Below are positions 27,536 through 39,694 of a DNA stretch of 64,000 bases, in pieces. The notes below the pieces were generated by a model, which worked only from the letters and a program-made list of their open reading frames with translations, did not search any database and had not been told where the DNA came from. Numbering within the stretch: position 1 is the stretch's first letter; each line of letters opens with the position of its first letter. A program made the position numbers and the translations under genes. Location of the stretch: contig JAHGAU010000032.1 in assembly GCA_019925105.1 (NCBI GenBank), forward strand, positions 682,001 to 746,000, given 5' to 3'. Origin of the DNA: Niebla homalea (Eukaryota; Ascomycota; Lecanoromycetes; Lecanorales; Ramalinaceae).

Positions 27536-28989
27536 AAATTAATAAAATAAACTATTAAGAATTTAAGGATAAGCTTTTAAACTTAATAATTAATCCGGAA
27601 AACCGTTAACTTTTTTATTATAAATAATTTAAGGATATTGAGTAACGTTTTAATTAAAAAATAATATAGTTTTATAAAAATTTAAAAACTATAAAACAGA
27701 ATTTATTATTATTATTAAATAAATTTTATATTTATATAATTTTTATAAAGCTTTTATTAAAGCTTAAAATTAAAATCCTTATAATTAATAAGGTATTAAA
27801 ACCCGGGATAATATTATAACGGCGGCGATTATATAAAAGAATAATTTAAAGCGTATTATTAATAATAATTAGAAAGTTAATAAAGGTAAATCCCTTGAAA
27901 ATAGGGTATTTAAATTTAATTTTAATGGCTTAAAGCCGACGCATACCTTTATTAAAATTAATTTTTATAATTGAAAACGTAAAATTATACTTAAAAATTT
28001 TAACGTTACCCTTAAAATAAATAAAAACGTTAAACATTATATATATTACGGAAAGTGCTATTATGTATCCGATTATTTTACCGTTTTATAAAATAAGGTT
28101 TTAATAATAAGCGTAAAATCCTATTAAAAAAATAATATATTAAAAAACAATAAAACTTTAACGACGCCTTAAAGTTAAAATTAATAAAAAGATAATTCAA
28201 AATATATCCGGTTTCTATTATTAAAGGTTAAACAAGTTTTTAGGATAATCCTTAATTATTAAATATATTAATTAATATTAAAACTTAAATAAATTTAATT
28301 TTCTAAATATATACGGTTTAATAAGACTTATAATTAACTTCCGCCGTTTTACCGTAAGCGGCTTTTTTTAATAATAAGTAAATCTTTTATTATAATACTT
28401 ATTAATTATAATATTATTTAATTAATAATTAAAAATAAAAAAAGTAATATAAGATATTCTTTTACGTTATTAATTAAAAAGGTTTAAACGTAGTCCTTAA
28501 TTTATTAACTCTATGTATTTTATAAATAAGAATTAGTTTAACGGCGGATAAATAGCGTTTTAAGGTTAATTCTTATAAGTTATAAATTAATAACGTTAAT
28601 AACTTTAATTAAAGGTTAACGGAAATTAATAAGGTTTTTATAATTGTTTACGTAAACGTAATAACGGAGTACTTAAAAATATTATTAATCCTTTAAGGTA
28701 ATTTAACGTATATAAATATTATAAAAGAACCTATTAATTAAAACGTCTTAAAAGAGTTAAATAAATATATAAATGTTTTTTTTAATAATATAATTAATAC
28801 TTTACTTAAATTAAAATAAGGGGATTACGTTATTAACTTAAATAATAAAGAGTTATTATATAATCTCTTATATAACCTATTTTAAGTAAATTTAACGGAA
28901 CTCCGGCGGTATTTTAAGGATACTATAACCTAAGGTTAAATTCATTATTTAACGTTGCCTATAAACGCCTTAATCCTTTTTATACTTAA

Positions 28990-31050
28990 GAAGGATAATA
29001 ACCTTTATCTTTATATCGATTATTATAAATTAAATATAGTTATAGTTAAAAATCAATATTTATTACGTTTAATTATTAAGACCCTTAATTAATTAAATAA
29101 CTTTCAATAGTTTATTAAGTTAAACTTTAAGGATACTTATTACCGGTTACGGATTAAGTTTAACGATAAATAAAAGATAATATTCTGTACGCGTTACGGT
29201 TACTTTAAGTATTTCATTATACCGTTTAAGTTAATTAACGCCCCGGTAACCTTTTAAGCTTATATTAATTATACCCTTATTAACCTTATTAATATAACTT
29301 ATATAGTTTATTTAAATAATATTTTAATATTTAATAAGAATTTAACGGATTATTAACGTTATATTTAATAAATTTTTAAGTAATTTTATTAATTTTAACT
29401 TTACGTTAATCTTAAGAAATATTAATTTAATATTATTTAAGTAGAATTCTTAAGGGTTATCGTTTCTATTAAAGGGATTTAAATAGATTAAAAGTATATT
29501 TAAATAATTAAAGATTAACTTACCTTAAAAACTTACCAGGAAATATAGGTTTTCTTAAACTTTATAAATTTTTATCGTTATTTTATTTATAAATATTTAA
29601 GGATAATTAAGCCTTTAATTGTTTTACTTAAGGGTAATATAAAAGAGAAAAAGGCTGGCCCGTTAAAGTAAAATAATACGGTAAATACGGCGTTTTACCG
29701 GCTCCGTGAAATATTTATTAACGCGTTATTACTCCGTTATTTTAACTTAAAATAGGGGGTATAAATAAAGATTAATATATCCAATTTTATTATTATAGGT
29801 ATCTTATCTTAATAGTTTAAAAAGGGTTATTAACGTTTAATTACGTATTAATCCAGAAAAATAGCCTTTATTAAATAAAATCATAAGATATATAATTAAG
29901 AGCTCCTTATTATTATTGCGGCATTTAAGTAATAATGGTATTATTTAAAAGGGAGCCTTAAGGTTATTTAAGTATAAACGGATTATAATAATTTCTAAAA
30001 ATTTATAAAATAATTAACGTTAAACTTATATTAAGTTAAATAAACCTTAAAGCTTATTAATTATAACTTTAAAGTATTTTATCATTAAAGTAAAAGAAAC
30101 CTTATTAATCCTTTATTAAGATATTTAAATTATAAAGGAATTTTACCTTTTAATATTACCTTATTATTTACTTTATAAAATAAGTTTATACTTTAATCCG
30201 ATAAGTTAATAAAGCGTTAACGGACGGTGGCTATTAATTATTAATTATTATTCACTTTAAGAGGTATTTAGGTTATTATCCCGTAAAAAGAGATTTAATA
30301 ATTATTTAAAGGGCCTTATAAGGAATCCAGGCCGATTAAGTTATTAATTAAGGATTTATAGGTTAATAATATATTTATATATAAGATTAAAGACGATAAC
30401 GTAATATTAACGTATTTTTATTAAGGTTATAATAATACTTAAAAATTCAATCTAAATAACCTTATTATTTATAAGGATTATATATATATCCCTTATAATA
30501 AAACGGTTAAAAAAAGTTAATTAATAAGTATTATAATAACCTATTAACGGGCTACTTTAAACCCGAGAAAACGTATAAGCTTTTAACTTATGAATATTAT
30601 TAAAACGGTTTAAAAGCCTAAATTAATAACTATATTAAAATATATAATACTTATTAAAAAATTAAGGTATTACGTTACCGCCTTTATAATAAGCTTACTT
30701 TATTCCTTTAACCGGCCGTACCTTAAAAAGAATTCAATATAAACTTTATTACGGACTTATCTATAAGTAAAATTAAAAATAATATTTATAATTTAATTTT
30801 AATAATTATAAATAAATATAGAAAGATATATAAATACCTCTTCGTTATAAAATAAATCGATACCGTTACGTTAATGGACCTTTTCTTTAAAAAAAATCGT
30901 ATTATAATATAATATACCGGCTAAAATTATAATTAATTAAGGGTTTTTATTTACTAATAAATTCTAAGGATCGGTATATTATTATATAAAGATAAAGCGT
31001 AAATTAAATACCGCTTTTTATCCGTAAACGGATAATTAAATAAAGCGTTA
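28990..31050 (+). pseudogene. Gypsy pol remnant: RT, RNase H, integrase
   Basis: Reading through stops: YIDYYKLNI at about 29,014 (family CVDYRxLN); RYGYFKYFIMPFKLINAPVT near 29,190 (family YGxFExxVMPFGLTNAPATF); YIVYLNNILIF near 29,295 is the mutated YLDDILIF catalytic box. FLNFINFYRYFI near 29,550 marks the RT/RNase H connection. The RNase H-like segment with the mutated YEIYDxELLAI motif lies near 29,880. Integrase follows with NINFITDLSISK near 30,735 and AFYPxTDNxIKR near 31,010 (family HPQTDGQTER). Stops occupy positions expected for Gln and Trp codons, matching RIP. Confidence 0.9.
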
Positions 31051-31579
31051 AAATTAAGGTTTTAAGTAATATTTAAGGACCTTTCTTAACTTTAAATAAA
31101 GAAATTAAATAAGATTATTCTCTTTAATTAAATTTACTTATATAAACTTAAAATATTTAACTTTAAATTATAGCCCTTTTACAACGATATATAATTATAA
31201 TTTAAATATTTATTTTAAACTTAAGGATAAGTATATAAAGGAAAAGATATTTAGAATAAAAAATAAAGTTAAAATATTATATAAAATACGATTAATATTA
31301 ACGAATTAATAGCGCTATATTATTAAATGAATTTAAAAAACGTATAATAAGAAATATAAGTTAAAATTATATAATATTAATAATTTAATAATATTAAATA
31401 TTAAAAACCTTAAGTTAAAGTAATTAAGTAAAAAGCTTATATTTTAATTTATAAAACCCTTTAGAATTAATAATAAGATTAAAACGTAAGCGTATCGTTT
31501 ATTCTTTTTTATTATTTATTAAATTTACTTTATTATTTATATTTCTCTTTTAAAGTTTTATTATATTTACGTTAACGAT

Positions 31580-31800
31580 TAAACGGCGGAGGCTATAATA
31601 TAAGTATTTAAATTAATTAATAATAAAAAGGAATAAGTAATTAAAGAAATTATTAATAGGGTTAAAAGTAAAAAAAGCGTTTAATATTAAGTTAAATAAG
31701 TTAATAAAGCCTTAAATATAATTAATTAATGCCGGAAGCGGACTTAAAAGACTCTTAAAAATTATAGGAATAATATAACGAAATAATACGGAATAAGAAA
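31580..31800 (+). pseudogene. Chromodomain-like C-terminus of the Gypsy integrase
   Basis: Downstream of the integrase core a frame reads ...VIKEIINRVKSKK...YxVKxVNKAL and then, after an apparent 1-bp shift, MPEADLKDSxKLxExYNEI. This resembles the QYLVKWxGY...WxPEADLxD...L-L-x-x-Y pattern of chromodomains that target some Gypsy elements to heterochromatin. The aromatic cage cannot be judged because Trp codons have become stops. Confidence 0.6.
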
Positions 31801-31913
31801 AGACGTAAATAAGGTTATAACGCCGCGATAATAAAAGTTATATATATAATTAATAATTATATATATAATTAATATTATAGTTATTTAACCCTTATACGTT
31901 ATCTTTCCGTAAG

Positions 31914-32295
31914 ATTACTGGAGTTTAAACTTTAATTAATAATTTTATTTATTGCGGGTACTACGTATACGGATAAGCCGACGTTACGGAGGCAATTATC
32001 TTTATTATAATATTATAATTAATAAAAGTGGCTTTAATAATAACCGCGATAATACTAAAGGTAAAGAAGCGTAAACGCTAAATATAAGCGCTTAAAGCAT
32101 TATTAAGTTAAGGATATTAAGTAAATAAAGTTATCGAGGTAATAAGAGATCGATAAGTATATTTATTAAGGTTACGTTGGCGCTCCGGCAACTTTAATAA
32201 TATTATTTATTATATTACTTTTCATAATATATAGATTATAAGTGCTTAACGCTTAACGTTATTAACTTTAACGCTTAATATTAAACTCCAGTAAT
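31914..32295. mobile_element. 382-bp terminal-inverted-repeat element (MITE)
   Basis: Perfect 15-bp inverted termini: ATTACTGGAGTTTAA at 31914-31928 and its reverse complement at 32281-32295. The interior has no reading frame and is less RIP-mutated than its neighbours (for example GCGGGTACTACG near 31956). Repeats of CGCTTAA lie next to the right terminus. If the true ends are CTGGAGTTT..., the duplication would be TA, as for Tc1/mariner-type MITEs; longer duplications are not seen. It lies between the Gypsy element and the Copia element. Confidence 0.75.
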
Positions 32296-32357
32296 ATTAA
32301 CGTATAAAAATAAAAGAATAATTTATAACTTTACGTTAACGCGGATTACCTTCTTTT

Positions 32358-32519
32358 TGTTGAAGTTAAGAGGTATAAGTTTCTTAATTATTACTATGTA
32401 CAAAGTGAGACTATATGCAAGGCTATATGCCGCTATCTTACTTAAGCTTAGTACGTCCGCCTTATCTAATCTGATCCGCGTTACGTAATCTTTTAAATAA
32501 CGATCTTATATATTTAATA
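32358..32519 (-). repeat. 3' LTR of the Copia element
   Basis: 162 bp, aligning without gaps to 51086-51247. Differences are C/T or G/A: the left end TGTTGAAG here is TATTAAAG in the other LTR, while the right end ATTTAATA here is ATTCAACA there. RIP thus hit different ends of the two copies. Both share CTGATCCGCGTTACGT. Confidence 0.92.
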
Positions 32520-32528
32520 TTCTCCTTT
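32520..32528 (-). other. Polypurine tract of the Copia element
   Basis: On the minus strand AAAGGAGAA sits directly before the 3' LTR. This is where plus-strand DNA priming is expected in LTR retrotransposons. Identified by position and purine content only. Confidence 0.6.
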
Positions 32529-32699
32529 AAACTTCGTATATAGCCCGTAAATCTTACTTATTAAATAGCTCCTTTATAACCTTAACGTTATATCCTTTTA
32601 TATAAGAGTCTAGTTACCGTATTTACTAAGTAGCTCCTTTAATTATTAAGTAATTAGCTCCCTTAATTATTAAGTAGCTAACTCCCCTATATAGTTACT

Positions 32700-33653
32700 A
32701 CCTATTTATTACTTATTACCCGGCTTATTATTAAGTCCGTTATCAATAAGTATACGGTCTTTAAACTATCGATATAATAGCTCCTTAAGGCTTAACGCCC
32801 GTTTAAACTATATAAAAGTCTTAATAAATAGGGCCTTTATTAACCCGTTAATTACCTGCTCCGTAATATAAATATACTCGAGATTAACGGTATTAACCTT
32901 AAGTTATTCCCGTAGCCAATATAGTTAAATACTTATATACTTTATCCTTACGTAATATACCGGGTTTTTAATTAATACGATAGCCCCTTAATTATTACTA
33001 TAAATGATAATAATAAGTATATATCCAGATTTATCGGGTTATATTTACTTTAATAAGTCCTTTAACCAGATAGCTTCCTTAATAACTTACGTTTATCCCG
33101 TATATTCGGCTTTATAGGTAAATAACGTTATAATTAGTTACTTTTTTGAAAATTAATAAATCGGTATACTTTTTACGTTAAAAAAGTAGTTTAAAATTAA
33201 CCTACAGGTAAAGTTAACCGTAAAATTGGAGTTAATATACTTATTAAGAGCCTTAAGCTTATTCTTATATATTAATTAAAAGTATATAATAATCTATAAA
33301 TAATATATAATTTACCTTATATATAACCAGTATTAATAAAACGGATTTACGGAATATTAATTAATAATTATTATTATATAAACTATATCCGGTTATATAT
33401 TAAGTATAATATATATTAATAAACCTATAGTTAATTAATATTATTATTTAAATTCCGGCTTTACTTAATAGCCCTTAAATAACGGTTCCGGCTTAAAATT
33501 AACTTATATAAATATATATATTAGGTAAGCTTTTTATTAACCGTAATCTTATATTATTCTTTTAATATAAACTTTTTAATTAAGACGGATTATTTAGTTT
33601 TATTGGTCTTACGTAATAATAATATTTAAATAATAACTTATTAAACCTAAATT
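32700..33653 (-). pseudogene. Copia RNase H remnant
   Basis: Minus-strand translation gives TYKAEYTGxTxVIKEAIWLK near 33,115-33,060, matching the Copia RNase H signature S-T-x-E-A-E-Y...A-x-K-E-A-x-W-L. It continues IYSNNxGAIVLIKNPVYY (family DNxGAxxLxxNPxxHxRTKHI) near 32,990 and ISIxLYWLREx and TEQVINGLIKAL near 32,930-32,840. Upstream sequence (to 33653) is the end of reverse transcriptase. The gene is cut at 33665 by the SINE-like insertion and continues at 34410. Confidence 0.88.
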
Positions 33654-33664
33654 AAATATACGGA

Positions 33665-34398
33665 GGGGCGAGCGTGGCGGAATGGCATTTTTGAGTGCAG
33701 AAGATAAACTACAGAATGGTCGAACATTTTAAGGGTAGGGGACGATTTCGCCAAGAGCCCTTAAACCCCATCCGGTAAGTTACGTAATTAATATAGATAA
33801 AGCAATAATAAATATCCGACGATTCACCGGTACCCGTAATTAACCCTAAATAAGCCTAATTACCACGTAGGGCCGGTAAAAAGGGGTTACGGGGATTTAA
33901 CGTTAAAAAATTAAAGTTAGGATTAAATAAGGTTAATCCGAAAAGTTACGTAATAAAATACTTAAAACGTAATTTAAGCATTAAGAGAAATAAAGTTATA
34001 TAATTAAGGTTATTTCCTTCTGATTAAGCTTATTATTATTATTAAATTCTTACCGCGGATTATAACGTTAAAAAGTAAAGGATTTTTAGCGGAAATAATA
34101 AATTAAGGATTTAAGGTAATTATTAATCTTAATCGGGTTAACGTAAAGACTTAATCGTAATATTAAGGTAAATAACTACGGGGGAGAGGTTTTTATTTAA
34201 ATTAGGTTAATATCTAGGGTAAGTTAAGGCTAAGTTAATTAATTACGGTTTCTTCTTCCCTTTTAAAATTAAAACGATAAGTTTAAAATAAGTTTAAATA
34301 TTAAGATAACTATAACCTAGCCACCAGCATTATAGAACGCTGAAATTAGCTTAAAGTAGCTAAACTCATGTATAAACAAATCAATCAATCAATCAATC
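33665..34398 (+). mobile_element. SINE-like element with LINE-type 3' tail
   Basis: A 734-bp insertion flanked by an 11-bp duplication AAATATACGGA at 33654-33664 and 34399-34409. It starts GGGGCGAGCGTGGCGGAATGG; TGGCGGAATGG fits the pol III A-box consensus with one mismatch, and GGTCGAACATT about 46 bp further is a poor B-box candidate. The 3' end (GAACGCTGAAATTAGC, then TATAAACAAATC and an AATC array) resembles the LINE 3' end (GAACGCCGGAATTAGC, TATAAATC array). This suggests trans-mobilisation by the LINE machinery. No ORF. The first 120 bp are unmutated and the body is RIP-affected. Confidence 0.75.
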
Positions 34399-34409
34399 AA
34401 ATATACGGA

Positions 34410-34601
34410 ATTCTTAATTAAATACGGCTTTTAAGTCCCGAATCCCTTATTTAAATAAATTAGTTATTAAAACGTTATCTATATATATAATTATAATCGT
34501 ATTAATTTTAAGGTAAAAGAATACGTAATAGTCCGTATAAATAAATTTAAAATTTTATATAATTATAAACTCCCAGAAACGATTATATTATAGTTATAAT
34601 A
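34410..34601 (-). pseudogene. Copia RT fragment with YVDD box
   Basis: Minus-strand frame reads DYYVFFYLKINTIIIIYIDN then VLIT, the mutated form of the Copia motif C-V-F...I-x-x-Y-V-D-D-x-L-I-T-G. The catalytic Asp-Asp is Asp-Asn at about 34471-34488. It is isolated between the SINE-like insertion and L5, and joins 46623 upstream and 33653 downstream. Confidence 0.88.
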
Positions 34602-37600
34602 ATTATTTTAATTTGATTGATTGATTGATTTATACTACGGATTTAGTTAAGCTAATTCCGGCGTTCTTTAATACTCGGTTATTTAGCCTTATTAATAACC
34701 GTAAAAAACCCGATATCTATAACGTTAAGAATAAAAACCGGTATCTACCTAGCCTCCACTTTTATCTTAAGGGTTAAAAGTATTTATAACCGTTTAAAGA
34801 ATAAGAATTTATTTATACGTTTTTTTTAAGAAAACCTATAATATTACGATTAAATCTACTTAAGGGTTACCCTTAAATTTATTACTTTTCCGTTACCTTA
34901 CGGGTCTATTTAATATTAAAATTTTAAAATTCCGATTATACTATTAAATATCCTTACCGATATATATATTATTATTACCTTATTTATATAACTTTATTAA
35001 CCGACGTAATATTGCCTTTTATGCCGCTTTAATATTTATAACCTTTTTAGCCTTTTATTAAGTATAGTTTTTCCGCCGTTACTTTTTACTTTTAAGTTAA
35101 CGGCGAAATTTCTTAATTAAATCTTTAACCACTTTATTTATTTCTTTAATTAAGTTAAATTATAATAATAAGCCTATAATTATTATAAATTTAATAACCG
35201 TTTTAGTACCTTTTTTATTAATAAGTATTTAGCGATAATCGTTAATTTTTATCTTTTTAATTAATTCCGGTTTAAGCTCCTTAAATAATAAATAGGAGAT
35301 TAATATATATACGGCGTCTTATTTTTATTATTTATATTTATAGTTAATATTAATCCGGTTATTAATATATATAATAAAAAGGAAATAAATTAAATTATTT
35401 TTATTTATCCGGAGTTAAATTATTAACGTATTATTATTTTTCTTTATAATCCCGTAACGTTAAAAATACTTATTAATAACTTTATTATTATTTAAAGCCG
35501 GATATTATTACCCTTAAGGGATTAATTCTTTATATTTACGTTAACGTTTTATTTATTTCTTTATAATTTATAAAATAATTACTGTTAACTTTACTTTTAT
35601 AACCTTTTTCTCCTCCGTTATTCTTACTTTAAGTAAGAATTTATATATTCTTATATTAACTTTTAAACGTAAATTAAATTAATTTCTTTTTTAGCCTACT
35701 TTAATTTAACTTCCGTGGGAAAAATAGGTATTATTTTTCTACGCCTTTTTATTTAAGGCCTTTTATAATTTTAATAAATACGTTTATTTCCTATTAATAT
35801 AATTAAGTTTATACCTTTTTTAAGCTTTACTTAAATAATTATTTAATTTAAGGTTAATTTTATTAATAATATAAAGATTTTGGATTCTAATATTGGGACG
35901 GAAGTTACTTTATATATTTTATTTATTACTTTTAAGTATCGGTTTTAAACTTTTTATAATTGCTAGACGGGTTTTTTTTTATATTTAAGCGTATTTTTAA
36001 GTACGTATTAAATAATTACCGCGTATATTATTATAGGCTTTATAACCGCTTAATAAACGATTTTAACCTTTTATAAAATAGCTTTTTACGTTAACGCCGT
36101 AAGGTAAATAAGGCCCCTTTCCTATAAAATTATTTTCTTTTAAACTTTTTTTATATAATTCTTTTAATCCAATTTCTTATTAATTTATAAATTAAATACC
36201 TTAATATTAACTTCCGGTTTTACCGTTATATTACTTAAGTTTATTATAATTATTATATTATATAACTTTAAGCTCCTTATTATATAGATAAGCTTATATT
36301 TATATAAGGTAAATTAGGCTTTATATATTTTTACTTATTATAAATAAACTTTATAAATTTATTTTAACTTTAAATAATTTATATAAATAAATATATTATA
36401 GGTTAAAAAATGGATATTATTAATAAAGTTTTTTATTTAAACTTTTTATTTTAGCTTTATTAAGTTTTTAATAAATAAGCTATTAAAGAATAAAATTAAA
36501 ATTAAAAAAATAAATAATCCTTAAAGAATCCCTATTATCGCGGGCTTTATCGTACTTATTTTCTGTTTTAAGTTAATTAATATCGTTTAATTATTTAAGA
36601 AACTTTTTATTTAATTTATAAAGAAAAATAAAACCCCCTTTTTCCGTAAATTATATAATAACCTTTAATAGTTTATTTTATTAAACGCCTTTATAATATT
36701 TAAAAAAGAAAACTTATAATATATTTTTTCCTATAATTTTATACCGTATATACGTTATTAATTAAGTTTTTAAAAGCCATTTCCGTTAACCGTTTTCTTT
36801 TTATTTTTATTTATTAATTAAAAAGCAATTTATATTCTTTTATATAATTATTTAAAATCTTCGTAATTATTATTTTTAAAGTTTTCTTTAATATATAAAA
36901 AAGTACTCTAAATCTATATAATTTTATTTTTAAGTAATTTAACTTAATCGGTTTTTTAAAGATAATCGTTTTAGCCTCCTTAAATCTATAAGGGTAATAT
37001 CCTATATTAAAATAAACTTAAAATAAATAAGTAAAGACTTCTTTAAATAATAACGTTATTATAAATAGGAATTTATTTAATATACCGTTAAGTTTAAAAG
37101 CCTTATTTTTTTTCGGTTTATTAATTACTTTAATTATTATCTTTTAAGTTATTATTTTATTTATTATTATTAATTTAGGATATACCGTACCGTCGATATT
37201 TACTAGGTTAACTTCCGGTAATAAAGGAAAAAACGGTTTTTTAAAAGCCTTAATTTTACCATTAAAAATATTTATTACCGTACCATTTAATCTTTTTAAG
37301 GATAGAAATTTAAGGATAAGTTTAAGTTTTCCACTTTATTTTTTACCGTATTTTATTAGCTTTTAAATATTATAAAAGGAAACCGTTAAGTTATATATTA
37401 TAACCCGGAAATACGTTTATTAAACCTTTTAAATAATTTTCTCTTTTTCTTTTTAAGCTTTTTTTAATTACTAAAACGTTTCTTAATTCTTATATTTAAT
37501 AATTTACTTTATAAGTACTTTTACCTTTATAATTACCTTTATATATTCCTCGTTTTAATAGGTTTTAACTTTTTAAGACGGCTTTATTATTAAGATTATA

Positions 37601-39694
37601 ATATTAATTATTTTATTTAAAATTTTTATTACCCGCTTTATAAAATAATCGATTTATTCCTTATTATTAAGTTAAGGGAGCTTAGTTAATTAAGATATTA
37701 TTTTTATTGTTTTTATAAATATTTTAGCTTTTTTAACCGTTTTTTACGCTTATTTAAATAGTAAAAATAGAATCGCGTTGACGGATTAGTTTAGGGTCGT
37801 CTATATCGGGACGTAGTTTAAACCGTATTTTAGGTTTTCTCGGGGTTTATATACTATAATTAAATTAATAATATTTTTTAAATTAAATATTAAGTTGATC
37901 GTAGTCTTAAATCTATAGCTTTTTTATATAATAATCCCTTTTAATATTAATAATATAAAATTAAATTACATAATAATTATTAATAGCTTTTTAAATTTAA
38001 TATAATTAATTATATAACCGTCTTTATTCTATTAAACGTAATAAAGATTTAAGTCCTTTATTAAGAAATATTTATTAAATATAATTATAATATCCTTAAA
38101 TAACGGGATTATAAAGGGTTTTTTTATTAACCGGTAACGGATTATACGTATTATAAATATTTAAATTACTTTTAATATTTTTTTTATATAATCCGGAACG
38201 TATATAAATTCCCTTTATAATAAATAACGTTTTAATTATTTATATTTAATTTCTTATTAATAAAAAAGTACGTTTATATCGTTTTATTATTTTTAAAGGT
38301 TAAATAAAAACTATCTTCCGGGTTAATTAAAGAATAAATATACGGATTATATAGCGGCTCCTATATTACTATAATATCGATATCCTTTATTTCCTTAAAT
38401 TTAAATATTAATATTACGGCTTTAATTACTTCCTTACGTATATTATATTATATTACCCTTAAAAGCGTAAATATATTAAATATTAACGTTTATCGGGCTT
38501 TTTTTATTGACTTTTATTTATATAAATAATTTTTCTTTAAGGCTAAGTATTATTTATTTTAATCTTTTTATTATAATAATAATCCTGGTTAAGCGGCCGG
38601 TTTTAAAGGTTAATATTATTATAAGTTTCCTTTTTTTTACGTTATTAATTATTACGTTTTATTTTTCCTTATTTAATAAGCTCCGTTTATATTTTAAAAC
38701 CGTTTTTAATTATTTTACCGGTTTAAGTTTATATAAATTATAACGTTAAATTTTAATTGTTATTTTAATTTCCTTACGTTAAGTCTTTTTTATTCTTACC
38801 GTATATTATAAGTTTTACGTTAAGTAATTATTATTACCGTACGTTACGTATTTTAATATATTTTTCATTAAACTTTTTATTATTAAGTTAACGTATTTAT
38901 ATATATTATACTTTTTAATATATATTATATATTTTATATTATTAAGGTACTTCGTAATAATATATTTATATCTTTAATATTTAAAATATTAATAAATATC
39001 CGCTATTTAATCTTAAAGTCTTATTAATTTAAGGGACTTACCCTTTATTACCCCTTTATTAAAAATATTATTATATATCCTTATTAACGTTATCCTTAGG
39101 ATAACCATAAAGTATCTTTTTATATAATTAAAAACGTTTAACTTTTTTATTATAAAGGGGAAACTATAATTAATAATCTATAATTTAAGGTAAAAAATTA
39201 TATTTTCCTTTTTTATCCGCCTTAAAGTAACTTCCTTTTCCTCCCCCGTAAATTTTATTAAATATATCCCGTTTATTACGATAATAAAAAATTACCTTAA
39301 TATTTTTACCGTTTTATACTCTTTTTTACCGGTTTACCCTTTTAATTTCTTTAACTTTTTCTTCGTTTTTAATAAAGTTATATTAAGAAAAATATCTTTA
39401 CTTTATGGTTTACGTATTATAATAATTTATTTTATTAACGGCTTTCTTATTACCTTAAACGCTTTTATTAATTATAATAAGTTTATTTTTACCATTATAT
39501 TTTTCTCCTTTTTACCCAATAATTATACGGTTATTATTTTCGCCTTTTTTAACGCCGTTATTTTCTTTTTTATTTTTATTTTTTTTATTATTAACGTTAA
39601 TGTTATTTTTATAGTTTTCATTATTTAATTTATTTTTACTCCTTTTTTTAAAGTCTTTTTTATCGCTTTTTTACTTTATATATATCCTTTTTAT

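Larger units (their letters stand above)
27550..31810 (+). mobile_element. Ty3/Gypsy LTR retrotransposon, internal region
   Basis: A RIP-degraded Gypsy-type element in plus orientation. The order seen is unrecognised gag-like sequence (27550-28960), reverse transcriptase, RNase H, integrase, then a chromodomain-like C-terminus, which is the Ty3/Gypsy order and typical of fungal chromoviruses (a retrotransposon clade). I could not identify either LTR. L4 is inserted at the left boundary and the 3' end may run to about 31910, where a separate TIR element begins. A possible mutated zinc-knuckle segment lies near 28040-28080 (YIYYGKCYYVSDY) but its spacing is off by one residue. Confidence 0.9.

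Noticed and set aside
28040..28085. CCHC zinc knuckle in Gypsy gag
   Set aside because: YIYYGKCYYVSDY can be read as a mutated knuckle but is one residue short between the presumed second Cys and last Cys; kept only as a remark.
38507..38743. Plus-strand open frames at 38507-38743, 61869-62057 and the minus frames at 60927-61407
   Set aside because: Ile/Phe/Tyr/Leu-rich shadows of RIP-mutated LINE sequence in L5 and L7; no start context or motif.
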